A stretch of 64,000 bases of DNA from Rhynchosporium graminicola. Its lineage: Eukaryota; Ascomycota; Leotiomycetes; Helotiales; Ploettnerulaceae. Shown in pieces: positions 33,201-46,419 of the stretch (the first letter of the stretch is position 1; every line of letters starts with the position of its first letter). Both the position numbers and the translations under genes were made by a program. The stretch covers positions 215,865 through 279,864 of the forward strand of contig FJUW01000074.1 of NCBI GenBank assembly GCA_900074885.1. The letters run 5' to 3'. The notes under the pieces were generated by a model. The model was not told the origin of the DNA, ran no database searches, and worked only from the letters and a program-made list of their open reading frames with translations.

Positions 33201-34960
33201 CGCGTTATGCCATTGATGTAGCGCTGGTTGTACTGTTGGTTGTATTATTATCTGTGTTTGGATCGTGTTGTAGTGATTTACAGGTGTGTTGATATCTCTG
33301 TTCTAAACTCGGAGTCGTCGTAACTATATAGAGGCCACCAGCAGACTCTAATCATTTTTCGCGATTCATTTGTGTCGCATCTTGATCAAGCGACAATGGT
33401 GCCTCATTCACTCGGAGAACAAGATCCAGGACAAGCAACCTTCTAGAAACCGTTTCACTTGCCCAATATTCAATGTTTCAGATTTTGAGAAAGGAAATTC
33501 ATAGAAAAATCTAATTATTGTGGCACCTTCATATTACTCCTTGATTCTCTTCACATTTCGCGCGCCAAGGTACTCTGTCATTGCTTTGTTTACTGTTCGC
33601 TACGCGAAGGCCTGTGCGCACGCATCGATATTATCCAGGTTCCCAAGAACCCTTCTCATTTCTTCGATATATGCGACGTTTTCGGCAAAATTCCGACTCT
33701 ACACATTGGACTGAAAACCAAGATTATTCATAAATCAGTTAGCTTCTGTAGGGTTTGCGTCTGCCCGTTCTGAAGATTTGACCGACATAATATTTCCTGC
33801 TTCGTGGTATTCAATTAACAGACATAACGTACGCCTTGCTCGACGAATTGATAACGAAAGATAGGAAGATATAGTAGAGATGGGTGGAGTACAGACTTGC
33901 AGTCTGTTCGGCTTCACTTTATAGCATAACAAGCAGCCACGACATCTGTACATGTGATAGCTATGTTTGTGCTGTTACAAGCCCCTCCGTCTTGTATGAT
34001 AAATCAGCTTGGGAGGGCGGAGGTTAATATTAGCTAAGAGTGGATGTTTAATCACTGCGTGCACACTGTGTTGTTTGACAAAGCTGTCTCAGGAGATTTT
34101 AGGTACGCAACTTATCTCCTGTTTTCTGCTTGACAGGGCGCGCGAGAGCGTAATGTTTCAGATGCTGACTTAAATCTTCAACTTGCGCTCAGACGAATGA
34201 GAATATTTAGCTTACCTTAAAAACAAAACTCAGAGTTTCCCGAGTTCGAAAGATTTCAAAATTTTGAAGCTTATCACATGATACGACGTAGCAAGCTGGA
34301 CATTCTGGCAATTTTTGATTCAGCGGTCATGAATCTCTTTCGTTGAACCCGTTATCTTCAATATGTAAGACATCGATTACTTGAATACCTTCTTTTATAT
34401 TCTATGGTCTCAACGCGAAGAGGTGGTTGGCGCGCCTCCGAAACCCTTTTGTGTCAGTGGAACAAGAATGTCTGAGGAACGTGGAATTCTGGTTCAATTG
34501 AGAGGAATTTGGAACCTCATAGTGGCTATGATGTAGGAATGCATCCTCCGTGCGCTGATGCTTAAGCTAATGAGAGTAATCAATGCGTTGTGTTGGTTCC
34601 GGCATTGGGGTATATAACTGTTGTAGAGCGCTATATTATAAGTGATCTGTTTCAAACGATAAAGGAGACTGCTGTGAAAAGTTTGTAGCCAAGGATTTGA
34701 AGCCTTGTGCTTTTAATCGATATCCATGGTACTATAGGTGGCTGACACTGGCTGTTGATAGTAACAAATGGACGACAACTTTGACTGGGCTCGATGCTAG
34801 AACTATTTTGATTGAACAGCCTGAGATCCTACACTATTAATAGTGGACTATCAATAGTGAATCCGCTTATTTGCTGAAGACGAAACCGTTTATGCTCGTG
34901 TGATGGCTGAAATGTGAATTTATAGATGGACGAGCAGCTACAGTATGAGAGTTGGAAAGA
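33201..34960. other. Intergenic, nothing recognised
   Basis: Moderately AT-rich. Open stretches at 33520-33714 and 33953-33735 look random. It ends at the target site of element E1. Confidence 0.5.
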
Positions 34961-34965
34961 TCTAC

Positions 34966-35147
34966 TGTAATGGGTCTGTGCGCCTAGTGCCTCCTACTCC
35001 CGTATTTCAGAATTAGAGAGGAAGGAAGAACCTTCTCTCCTTAGTAATTAGTTTCTATATTAACCAGATTATTACTAGCGAACCTCTAGCGACTATTCTA
35101 TTATTCTATTATGCTTATTTACCTTAGTGTACTAAGTGATTATTATA
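34966..35147 (+). repeat. E1 5' LTR
   Basis: Starts TGTAATGGGTCTGTGCGCC and ends GATTATTATA; same length as the 3' LTR and the solo LTR at 30118-30299. E2 is inserted 16 bp downstream, at the primer-binding site region. Confidence 0.93.
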
Positions 35148-35163
35148 TTTTAATTACTTTTAC

Positions 35164-35398
35164 TGTGACGCTTACTTTAGAAAGGTCTCAAAACTATATG
35201 AGTAATAAGATCTCATATTATTATGAATATGAAGTAGTAAGAATCACTTAAGAATCTATAACTAAGGAGTGAAGAAGTAGAGAGAGAAAGGAAGTATATA
35301 TATGAAAAGGGGCCCCTAAACTCTACTCGTATAATCTCGCTTAGTAATAAGTATTTCTACTAATAGGGAGAAACCTCTAAACCTGACTAGTTATTATA
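35164..35398 (-). repeat. E2 left LTR (3' LTR)
   Basis: 235 bp, TGTGACGCTTAC to GTTATTATA on the plus strand; paired with 41493-41727 and differing from it by transitions. Confidence 0.92.
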
Positions 35399-38300
35399 TT
35401 ACTCCCCCCTCTGAAAAAAGCTCGCCCTCGAGCGTTAGTCTATTTCCTTATTACTATTAAGGTAATCGTAATTATTAATTCTATCGTAGAAAGCTTTTAG
35501 CTAATTAAGTAGTTTAGCGGGAGGTCTAGCTTATGTTAAGTTATTAAGGTGGAATTATTATAGCTTAGTAAGAGCGTATTTAACGTTTATAGCGTTATAC
35601 TATATAAGATCGACGTCTTAATTTAACTAGGAAACTCGGTATAAGAGGCTATTACGCTGCTTATAGTATGTAAGTATATCTTCGATCTCCTATTTATTAT
35701 TACTAGTGATATTAATAAGTAGTAGCAGTAGTAAGGTTTATCCTAGTAAGGGGTCGTTTAGATACTTCTATAGCTTAGTAGTAGGGAATACGTTATATAC
35801 TTTTATACTAGTAGGGAGCTCTAGATAATAAGAGCTTCTGATCTTTTTAATTATATAGAAGAGTCCGTTAGTTAGGAAGTCGAGTTTTTTACTAAGTCGA
35901 GTACTCGTAAAGTAGTATATATCTAGCTAGATAAGATCGTCTATAGTAAAGTCGACTTTATAGTATAAGCGATTATAGAATTAGGATATCTTAGCTTATA
36001 TACGTTAGAAGCTTAATTAAGTAGTAGTCTAAGTATCGCGCAGACGATTAGCGTAATCTAGAGCTTACTAAGTATTTAACTTATTAATAAGCGTAATAGA
36101 GTTAGATAAGTCTTTCTAATTCTAATTAACGCGGGATATATATCTATAAATAATTTCAAAGGGTAAGAGACCTCTAAGGGATTCGTAAGGGAGAGTTATC
36201 TAGGCGTAATCTATAATAAGTAAGAATTCTAACTAGTTATCTTAATAGTAAGAGATAAAAGGTTATAATCTACGTTAGAGATATTAGTTATAGATCTCTA
36301 TTTAGCTATCTATTTATAAGTAGTCTACTGCAGAAAGCTATCTTTTAGTGCTAAGAATCGTAATAACTATAGTCTAAAAACAGGAAATGAATTAAGGCCC
36401 TCTATCAGAGGTAATAATCAATAGAGCTCCGAAATAGTAGTATATATAATATAAGTAAAGCTTTATAAGATCGCGCGTATTAGAGGTCTTTCGGTATAGA
36501 ATACTAATTACTTATTTATTAAAATAGTTAATAAATACGAGAACGTTATCGTAGCTATATTTATCGTAGTTAAAGCTATAGTAGTCGATTATAATATACT
36601 CCTATAGACGTGATAGTACGGGCAGAGGTTAGAGAAGGCTCGGTTTCTTATCGTATAGTACTTAAATTCGTCGGTAAGTATAATAGTTATAATAGTACTA
36701 GTTAATAGTTAAAGCGATTCCGTACTACTAGTATTATAATACTAGTAGTTATAAGGTCTTCTTTATACTTAGATAAGTAGTCTCTAATTAGTCGTATACT
36801 TCGCGTATAAGTAGTATACGAAAGTATAAAATATTAGGTACGATTAGTCTTTCTTTATAGAGTAGAAGATCTTTTTCTATAGTTAGTTTTCTAGGAGTAG
36901 TAGAGAGAGCTTATTTCCGTAATACTTAGAGTAATAGCATAATATAATTAGCGTTAAGTACTTACTATACTATAGAAAAGACTAGCGATAAGTCGGCGAC
37001 TTCTAAGGTGTTAATAAGCTTAAAGTTATCTATAGAGTCAAAGCTATTCCAGAGGTTACTTATAAGTAGTACTAGATCGATTTAGTCTTCGCGTAGTAGC
37101 TACTATAAACGCTAAGTTCTTTTAGCGTTATTCTAGTCGTCTAATTTATCTGTTCTGCGAGAGAGAGCGTTAGTAAGTAGATTATACTTCCTAGGTCGAT
37201 AAGTAATTATAAAGTTATAATCTGCGAGTAGCTAAGCATATTAAGCTTATTATGCGTTTAGCTATTTAGAGGTTATAAAGTACTTAAGAGCTTTATAATT
37301 AGTAATAACGCGGATCTGATATAGTATACCTACGAGCTCAGATCTCTAGTTACTAAAAGATCATATAATTATAAGCATTTCCTTATCGTAGATAGAGTAA
37401 TTAAGCTCGGTAAGTAGTATAGTCTTAGAGAAGTAAGCTACTAGGAACTAGTTTTCGTTATACTATTACGATAGTATACCTGCTATTACTTTATTACTAG
37501 CGTCTATTTCGATAATATAAGATAGATATTACTAATAGTAATAGAGGAGTAGTACCGAAGTAAGAGCGTACTTTAAGTGATTAAAGGTATCTTTACACTC
37601 CCTAGCGAACCGAAATAATACGTTATTTTTAGTAAGTTATATAAGAGGTTTTACAATAATTCTATAGTCTTTAATGAATTATTAGTAGAAGTTATAAAAG
37701 CTTAAGAATAATTATATGCCCTTAACTATAGTTAGGTAATTCTAAGATTATATAATATTAACTTTCTTAGGGTCTACCTCGATCCTAGAAGTAGAGATAA
37801 TAAATCTAAGGTATTTAGTACGAGTAACGTTGAATTTATACTTCTTAAGGTCAGCTTATAATCTAGCGTCTTATAATTATTATAGTACCTTATGTACGTG
37901 TAATTAATACTATAGTAAGTCGTTAGAGTAGATCAGAATATTATCTAGATATACTATATAGAAGTCGTCTAAGTAATCGAATAAGATATTATTTATATAT
38001 CGCTAGTATATCGCAGGGCTATTAGTCAGACCGAAAGGGAGTACCTTATACTTATATACACTATAACAGGTCCGGAAGGTTATATACTCTTTAGAGGCTA
38101 GATCTATTCGAATTCAGTAGAACGCCTAGCGAATATCTAGTTTAGTGAATATCTTAGTAGTAGAGATTCTAGCTAGCGTTTTATCGATTAATAGTAGTAG
38201 ATATTAATCCTTCCTCGTGAGGTTATTAAGTGCGCGAAAGTTAATATAGAATCTTAGACTTCTATTAGCTTTCTTAATAAAAAGAATAAGTATAGCGTAT

Positions 38301-41300
38301 AGTACTTAAGAAGGTTTAATAAAACCTTTAGCTAAGTTATTAGTAATATACGCCTTAATAACTTTAAGTTCTTTAGCCGATATCTTATATAAGAGGGAGT
38401 ATTTAAAGCTCTTCTTAGCTCTTTCCTTAAGCTTAATTCGGTAATCGTATAAGCGATAAAAAGGGAGAATATCGCTAGCTTCCTTAGAAAAGACGTATAC
38501 ATATTAGCTATACTCGTAAGGGATCTATAGTTCTAAATCTAATTCGCTTAAGCTAATAGTAAATTATTAAGCGGTTTTACGATGTTCCGTAAGGTCGATA
38601 GTTAAAGATATAATAGTAGTATTATATTACTAAACTATAATTCGGTTATTAAGAAGCTTATCTATCTCATAAAGGGTAGTAGAGAAGATCTTATCGTTAG
38701 AAGACTTCTAGCGTTTATATAAGAGATAGAAAGCTAAGCTGCTAATTATATAAATCTCTAGCGTAAGAGGCTCTAGAAGAGGTCTAAGTATACGAGGTGA
38801 TCTTAGTCGCTTCCGAAATATCGTAATAGTTATATTTATACTTTAAGTAGCTTCTATTAAGTCGCGAGATAGTGTTCCGAGTAACTATTAATCTATAGTA
38901 TGAATTGCACGAGTATAGTCTTATATGTAAGTCTTTAATATAGAGACTTCTAATTAGAGTTAAAATAGAGATTCACGCGGGATATAAGCGATAATATCGC
39001 TAAATCGTACGTACTTCGGCCGTATATTAGTAGCTTCTCTAGAGTATAAAGACTTCTCTTTACTACTTTATTCTTATTCTTCAGATAATAAACACTTAGG
39101 CTTATTATATCTATAATAAGTAGTATAAACGCCGGAGAAATAGTCCTAACTAATCGGCAGTAGTAATAGAGGGTTAGTTACTTATAGAATACTCTCTAGG
39201 GGAGAGTTTTAGATATTTTTATAGCTATAAGTCTCCCTAGAAGTACGCTTCCGAGCTAGTAATAGTCGTTTAATAATAGAGATAGAGTTAATAATAGCTC
39301 GAATATTAATAAGAGAGTTAGTTGCGCTTCGCTGTTCCTCGTACGCTTCTCAGAACTAATTAAGGCGTTCGTTTCGTTTGTTAGCGTTATGTTAATAGCG
39401 CTAGTAAGTATAGTATTTATATAAGTCCTTAATCTCGATCGGAGAGCTATAAACGTTACTAGGAGGAGTATATAGTAGCTAAATAATCTATTGTTTAGAA
39501 GTATCTAAGAGTACTTGATATTCCGAAAGCTAGGCTCTTCCGAGTATAATACTATAGTTTCTGAGAGTAGTAATAAGAAAGGGAGTAAATGCCTAAACAC
39601 GACGATCTACTATTAAATTAAGTATCGTATAGTAACTAATAGTACTACTATTAATACTATTAAAGTCTTTAATAAGAATTACATTTAGTAGAAGGTAAAT
39701 TAAAGGTTTTAAGAAAAAGGAAAGAGATTTAAGAAAAGAACGATTAATAAAATAGTATTTATTAGCTTCAGAATCGAGAAGTGCGAGTAGCTTATATAAG
39801 AGTCTATTCTTAGTAAGAGTAGCACGTATAGTAAACGATTAACTACTAAGAAGCTTCGTAAGGTTAAGATATTGTATATCTCGTATACTACTTAAGAAGG
39901 AGTCTTTCCTTAAGCGTAGTCTTTTACTAGCGGTTTAATATACTCCTAGGCGTTATTATACGTTTCTTTATTATTATTATCTTCTGACTCGCTATTAACG
40001 TCGTTATTAGTATTAATTATATTAATTCGATACGGAGTATTAGGTCGAGCTAACGATAAGCGTAAGTATAAAGTAAGCGTAAAGTAATAAGGAGTATTCG
40101 CTAGTAATTATGCATAAGGCGTATCGTTTCGTATAAAGTATAATACTTATTTACTAGTCGCACTAGTATTCTTAGGCGTAGGAAGACTAATTTGCGGATA
40201 AGAAGAGGAGTTAGTATTATGGCGCTAAGAGGAGGTATTTATAGGGCGTTCTTAAGTCGCGCTAGCTTTAGCTGAAGACTCGGAATAATAAGTTTTTTTA
40301 ATGAATTAACCTTAGTCTTTAGCTTATATAGCCTTAACGTATTCTTCTAGTGTCCTTGACGTTTGGTATTATTAGAAGAACTATTTCCGTAGCTATATAG
40401 GTAGCTTCTCTTATAAGTCTATTTTCAGAGTTAATTAATTATTTACTTTAGCTTTACGAGCTAGTGTACGAAACTTATAAAAGAATGTCTAGAAGGTCTA
40501 CTTATAATCTATCTTTAGCGCGGAGTAGCTAGCTCTTACAGTTTATTAGTCGTATAGATTAGATAAGAAGGAGACGAGTTAAGTGATTATATTAAGTGAA
40601 TTAATTATACTGCCTTCTTTATTATATTCTAGTTCTAAGAATAAGAGTTCTAGGTAGGTTCTAGCTATTCTTTCTATTTAGTTAAGTAACTAATCTTTAT
40701 AGTGATCTTTATTAATAAAGTAGCTAGAGTAGCGCTAGAGAGCGTTACGTATCTGCACTTCCTAGAGTTTTAGAGAGTAATCGATTCTATTAGAGAGCTT
40801 ATTTAGAAGGTTTAGTATCTTCTCTATACGCGTAGCGTATAATATTAATAATATTCCTCTAGTAGATTATTCTCGACGACGATTATTAGGCGTAGGAGTA
40901 GCGTTATCTTCTTTAATTAATAGTAGTAGTATTATACGCGATTAAACGTTATTAAATAATATAGACTTAGTAAAGCGCTAAGCAGTTAACTAGTATAGTT
41001 CTAGGAACTCGTCTTATAACTAATATAGTTCTGCAGATAAGTCAGCGTTTAATTATCTCTCTTCCGCGAGCTTCCTTTCTGCTTCTTATAGCTAGTAAGC
41101 GCGGTTTTCCTATAAGTTACTTATAGTTACTATTAATATAGGGGTATTATTAGGGAGGTTTAGGGACTTAGTAAGTTCGTTAATTATAGTAGGAGTTAGG
41201 GAGCTTAACTCGGACGAGGCGTTGTCGCGAGTACTATTTACTATAGAGAGAGGTAGGTTATAGCGAGTATTACGAGTCGCTGAAGAATAAGAGGTAGAGG

Positions 41301-41492
41301 GAGTCGGAGAACTAGTAGTCGATTTATCGGACTTAGGTTACTTCGGTTTAGGTGCTATTCTTTAAGTTTATACTTAGTATAGGCCTTCTCTGTATAGTAT
41401 AATCTCCTACGTTTAGTAGCTCTAAGTATAGAGGTATAATATAAGTAGATATTTACTATTTTCCTAGATATAAGTAAAAGAGTTATAGATAA

Positions 41493-41727
41493 TATAACAC
41501 TTACTCTAGAAAGGTCTTAAAACTATATAAGTAATAAGATCTTATATTATTATAAATATAAAGTAATAAGAATTACTTAAGAATCTATAACTAAGGAGTA
41601 AAGAAGTAGAGAGAGAAGGGAAGTATATATATGAAAAGGGGCCCCTAAACTCTACTCGTGTAATCTCGCTTAGTAGTAAGTGTTTCTACTAATAGGGAGA
41701 AACCTCTAAACCTGACCAGCCGTCATA
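41493..41727 (-). repeat. E2 right LTR (5' LTR)
   Basis: 235 bp, TATAACACTTAC to GCCGTCATA on the plus strand; followed by the TTTAC duplication. Confidence 0.92.
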
Positions 41728-41732
41728 TTTAC

Positions 41733-42870
41733 TTAACATTAGCCTAAATAGTTATAATAGCTTAAAGCGGAGAATCCTCTACTACGTTAATCCGACTTAT
41801 ACTCTAAGATAACTCTATTAGGGCCTAGATAATACTTAGCGATATACTAGTAGATAACCTTTTAGTTCTATAAGAGAAACTCCGATCGCTAAAGAAATAG
41901 AATAATATCCTAAATAATCTTATAGTTAAGTACTTACGAATATTCAGCGAAGACCTTATTTAATACCCTCCGGAAGTTACTATAAGAGTACGACTTTACT
42001 AAGCTTATATATCTGAAGACCTTACCCTAAGTATAGAGAGAGATACTAGTCGATTAGTAGCTCCTAAAGAATCGCTAATTCCTCGCTAGGATAAAGGTAA
42101 ATATATAATTCTACTGGAATACTAGGGCAGGAGCTAAAGAGAGCTTACTAAGTACTTATAGGCTTATAACTAAGTCTTCGATTATAATGCTAAAGGGTAT
42201 CTAACTGATCTCGTTAAGATTAAATAAGTAATAATATTATTTCGTAAGGAACTAGCGAACGCTTAGGAAAGGTTTAGGAAATATACCTTAGATACCTTTT
42301 ACGAGATAACCTAGGAAAGTTATAAAGAGTTCTTAGTGAATCTCTAGCTACTTCTTATCTTACGAAGGGTAGCTAACTTATAGGCTCACGAGAATACTTA
42401 CTAAAGGCTAGGTTAATTAATTAGAGAGTTTATAAATTACTTTAAAGAAAAAGAGGAATAACTCGAACCCTTTACTAAGCGCTAATTACGAGATATCTTA
42501 TTTAATAAGATCCGCTTAGAGATTCGCTAGAAAATCGTCGAGAATAGCTAAGCTAATAGACTTTAGACTTAAGACTAAGTTATTTCTACTATTACTTTTT
42601 AAGAGACTTATATCTTATCTAGAGATACTAATAGTAATAAAAGATAAAAGGAACTTAAAGAGTAGAAATATACGGAGTTAAACGCGAAGAAGGACGACTC
42701 GTATAAGTATTAGTAAAGAACTGATAATCGATAAGATAAGAGCTAATAAAGATAAGAAGAGAGGAAAGATCTAAATAGTATACTTATTAGGGATTAGCTA
42801 ATAAGACGGGATATCTCTAAGGTTTAGTGCTACTCTTATAACGAATATAGATATATCTCTCTGAACTATC
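41733..42870 (+). pseudogene. E1 gag relic
   Basis: Stop-ridden plus-strand frame after the E2 insertion. At 42828-42869 it reads CYSYNEYRYISLNY, which is a CCHC zinc knuckle with its second Cys, Gly-His and last Cys changed by C-to-T and G-to-A mutation. Confidence 0.75.
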
Positions 42871-42989
42871 TAAAATTAAATACTAGTAATACTAAAGATA
42901 AACGCTAAGGAAAGCTATAACTCGTAGTATCTTCTATATTCGGACCGGGTTTACCGGATAATAAGATAGAAATCTAAATAAAGATTCTA

Positions 42990-44569
42990 TCTTAAGGTAA
43001 GTAGAAATCGATAACTACCCTTATTAATAGTAGAATAGAAGATAACTTTATATTAAGACTAGTTACTAAAGAATACGAGCTTGAACTTACTAGCGAAGAA
43101 CTGAGGACTTTCTAGATACTTTCATAGAATAAAAGCGTTATCTTTAGTACTATAGTCGCCTAGGTAGAGATAGCTGATTCGATTAGATAGACTAGAGTCG
43201 ATACTCTTCGGCTAAGAGTTATTAATATACTAGGTATAGACCTAATATTAGAGTAGCTATAGTTAGAGGATATAGATCCTTAGATAAGCTTTAAGAATAA
43301 GTAGTAGAGGTTCCCTTATAATTTAAAGGACTCTAATAGCCTTAATATTATAGTACCTCGAGCTTTTACGACTCTTATTAACGAAGAGAAATCTCCTATA
43401 TACGCTATAATACTTAACTTACGTATAATACACTAGATAAATACTAGCGATACGCTTACTATTCCCTCTGTATATAGTAACTTTGAGGATATATTCTCTA
43501 AGGAGAAAGGAAGCGAGCTACCCCTATTAGAGGGCTATTAATACGCTATCGAGTTAGAACTAGGATTAAAGATATTTTATTCTCTAATCTATAACCTCTC
43601 TAAGAAGGAACTAGAGGTTCTTCGGGAATACCTCGACTTATTAGAGGCGAAAAGTTAGATAAGAAAGAGTAAGAGTCCTATAGGTATACTTATTCTTTTT
43701 ATACTTAAGAAAGATAGTAGCCTTCGATTATATATTAATTACTAGGCTCTAAATAAAATTATAATTAAGGATTAGTACTTTCTGCTATTAATTAGCGAAA
43801 CGCTAGATAAGCTCCGGGATACTAGAGTATTTACTAAACTAGACTTATAAAACGCTTACTACTATGTCCGAATTCGCTAGGGTAATGAATAGAAAACTGT
43901 ATTTCGTACCCGATATAAGTATTATAAGTATTAAGTTATATTATTTAGATTATTAAACGTACTAGCGACTTTCTAGGTATTTATTAATAATACGCTAGTA
44001 GGCCTCGTTGATATTACTTATATTATATATCTTAATAATATCCTGATCTATTCTACTAACTTATTATAATATGAATAATACGTCTACTAAGTACTAGAGA
44101 GACTTTAGTATATAAACCTCTTTATTAAGTTATTAAAATACTCCTTTAATACTAAAAGTATAAAGTTTCTAGGATATATTATCTCCTTAGCTAGCGTTTT
44201 AATAGATATAAGCCGGATAGATACTATTAGGGAATAGCTAGAGCTTGAAAGTATTAGAGATATATAAGTCTTTATCGGTTTTATAAACTTCTACTAGCGA
44301 TTTATTATAAGGTTCTTAGCGATTACTTAACTTCTAATAAGTTTAATAAGAAGTAAGAAGAAAGGGTAACTTACTCTTACTTTTAGATAGAGTACTATAG
44401 AAAGGGAGGCTTTTAACGCGTTAAAAGATACGTTTACTATAGTACCTTTTCTTATGCACTTCGATCCACTGAAGCCGAGAAAGCTAGAGACTAATACTTC
44501 TAGGTTTACTATCGCGGGAATTCTCTCCTAGCCTAGAGAGTAGCTAGCGAAAGAAAGGGAAAAGGCTAT
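42990..44569 (+). pseudogene. E1 pol relic: protease, RT, start of RNase H
   Basis: Protease relic LINSRIEDNFI near 43010-43055 (catalytic Asp changed to Asn). RT relics: FTKLDL...NAYYYVRIR about 43835-43880, FINNTLVGLVDIT about 43980-44015, active-site block YLNNILIYS about 44028-44055 (one Asp of the YLDD pair mutated). RNase H begins before the E3 insertion at 44575. Confidence 0.85.
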
Positions 44570-44574
44570 CTAGT

Positions 44575-44842
44575 TATAACGACACAAGACTCAAGGCGGT
44601 ATACAAGCAAGAATAAACAAGTAGGGAGGCTAAGAGCGATCTTATATAGTCTACTACGAAAGAAACAAAAAGATAAGGAAGGAAGAAGAAGAGAGATAGA
44701 GTGTAAAGCACCTTATATATATATACTAGTACTAGTCCGATACTATACCGGGTCGGATACTAGTTCTGCCGGGATACTTATGAACTTAGGCCCTATTATC
44801 TATCCTTCTTCTTATATGATATTCAGGTAAGCTATTGTTATA
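44575..44842 (-). repeat. E3 left LTR (3' LTR)
   Basis: 268 bp; same length as the right copy. Contains a TA microsatellite (CTTATATATATATAC). Its first ~105 bp are shared with the LTRs of E4. Confidence 0.92.
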
Positions 44843-45339
44843 TTACCCTCCCCCTAAGAAGAGTTTAACCCTAAGCTCGGAAAGTTATAGTTTATACTAG
44901 AATTAGTCTTTATTATAATTATTTTTATTGATATTCGCGTAATAAGCGCTAGCCGCTCTTTAGTAGTAGTAAATTCTTTATCAGGTTCTAACTAGTTATA
45001 TCGCTATAATAGTACTATATTAGTTGTAGCTTCTAAATCGGGCGGTAAGTAGTATTTACTTTATCTATTTATAGTAAGAGTCGAGTTTAAGTAAGGCGTA
45101 GGGTATATAAAAGAAGAGGTTTATTAATATTAGAGCCTTTCCTTTTTAACCGCGATAACTACTTTAACTTATAAGTTTATTCTCCTTAGACTATGATATA
45201 GCTCCTAGAGTAAGTATTATTACTAACTACTATAGTAGTCTACTATAATCTTATATATTAATCGATCTAATTAACTCTTCTCTTAATATAAGTAAGTTTC
45301 CTATCTTAGTCTTAAGGATAGTCCTTAAGTATAGTATAA

Positions 45340-46340
45340 GGGTTTCATAGATCTATAACGCTAACTCCTATAGTACCTTTACTAGTACTTACTAGTACTC
45401 TTTTAGTAGCATATTATATATATTACCTGCGGTATATTCGCGCTTTCCTTAAGATAAAATATAATAATACTCCTATTTTAGAACTCCTATACTTATTTAA
45501 TAAGCTTAACTCTAAGCTTTATAAGTATTATTTAGCGTTAAAGAGCAGTTATAAGTATATAAGTTACTTAAACCTAAACGTAGTTATATATACTAACGCG
45601 TTATAATTACCTGACTATATTAATACAGAGTATATTATTTTATCCGGTTTACTTCCTAGTAATAAAGCTAAGGATATAGAGCTAAATCGGAGTAGTATTA
45701 TAGCTACTTATAAGGCTATTAATCAGATCTATTATCTTGCGAAATCTGCTGCTCCTACTATTACGTTAGAGATTACTATTATATAATTAGTAGAGACTTA
45801 AGCTTTAAGGCGTTCTATAGAGAAAGTATTTAAAGAGTTAGAGTTTATTAAAGTAATAAGTTATAATCTTAAACCCTTAGATACTAGTACGATACTAACG
45901 CGATATAGGATTTAGATCTTTTAATAATCGATTCAGCGAAATCTAGGTTAATAGCTAAAATAATATTAAAGTAGATAAAGAAGTTAAATAATATTATATA
46001 GGAATTTGTAAAGAAAGCTATATTTAAAGCTATAATATCTAATACTAAGGGAAAGAGGAATTTACCTTCTAGTTTAGAGATAGTATCAGATCTAGATACT
46101 CTCGGACCTTCTCTAAAGAAGAAACCTTATAGGATTAGCTATTATACTTAGTCTACTACTAGGGCTATATTAGTAGATTTAAATAAGGAGTTAGATATAG
46201 TAGTTCCGGTTCTAGATATTCCAGAATTACTAAGAGCTCTAGAGAACTTAAAAGAGAAAGCTAGTAAAGTAGAAGTAGTTAAAGAAGTAGAGTTTTAGAT
46301 ATAGTATTATTATAAAGTATAATTAAGGGATTATCCTTAG
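45340..46340 (+). pseudogene. Extra ORF relic antisense to E3
   Basis: On the plus strand, opposite to E3 transcription and between pol and its 3' LTR, one frame stays protein-like for hundreds of codons with few stops, mostly of the TAG type RIP creates: from TLLVAYYIYYLRYIRAFLK through YYLALKSSYKYISYLNLN and LSGLLPSNKAKDIELNRS to about 45.9 kb, then in another frame KGKRNLPSSLEIVSDLDTL and DIPELLRALENLKEKASKVE. A frameshift or intron lies at about 45.93-46.0 kb. I recognise no domain. Regions of the same base composition elsewhere in the cluster are stop-dense, so the openness is notable. Confidence 0.5.
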
Positions 46341-46419
46341 TAATAAATTCTAATACTAATAACTATAATAGCTTATTATCCTCTAAGTAATTATAATTAT
46401 CTATTCTGTCTTCCTAAGC

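Larger units (their letters stand above)
35164..41727 (-). mobile_element. E2: Ty3/gypsy element nested in E1
   Basis: LTRs of 235 bp (35164-35398, 41493-41727) and TSD TTTAC (35159-35163, 41728-41732). The purine-rich tract AGAGGGGGGAGTAA, on the minus strand next to the left LTR, shows the element points left. The minus strand encodes RT relics (VLPFGLTNSP, about 38050; YLDNILIYS, about 37930-37960), then integrase towards 36 kb; gag lies at about 40.2-41.4 kb. Pol runs close to the 3' LTR, leaving no room for an additional ORF. Heavily RIP-mutated. Confidence 0.92.
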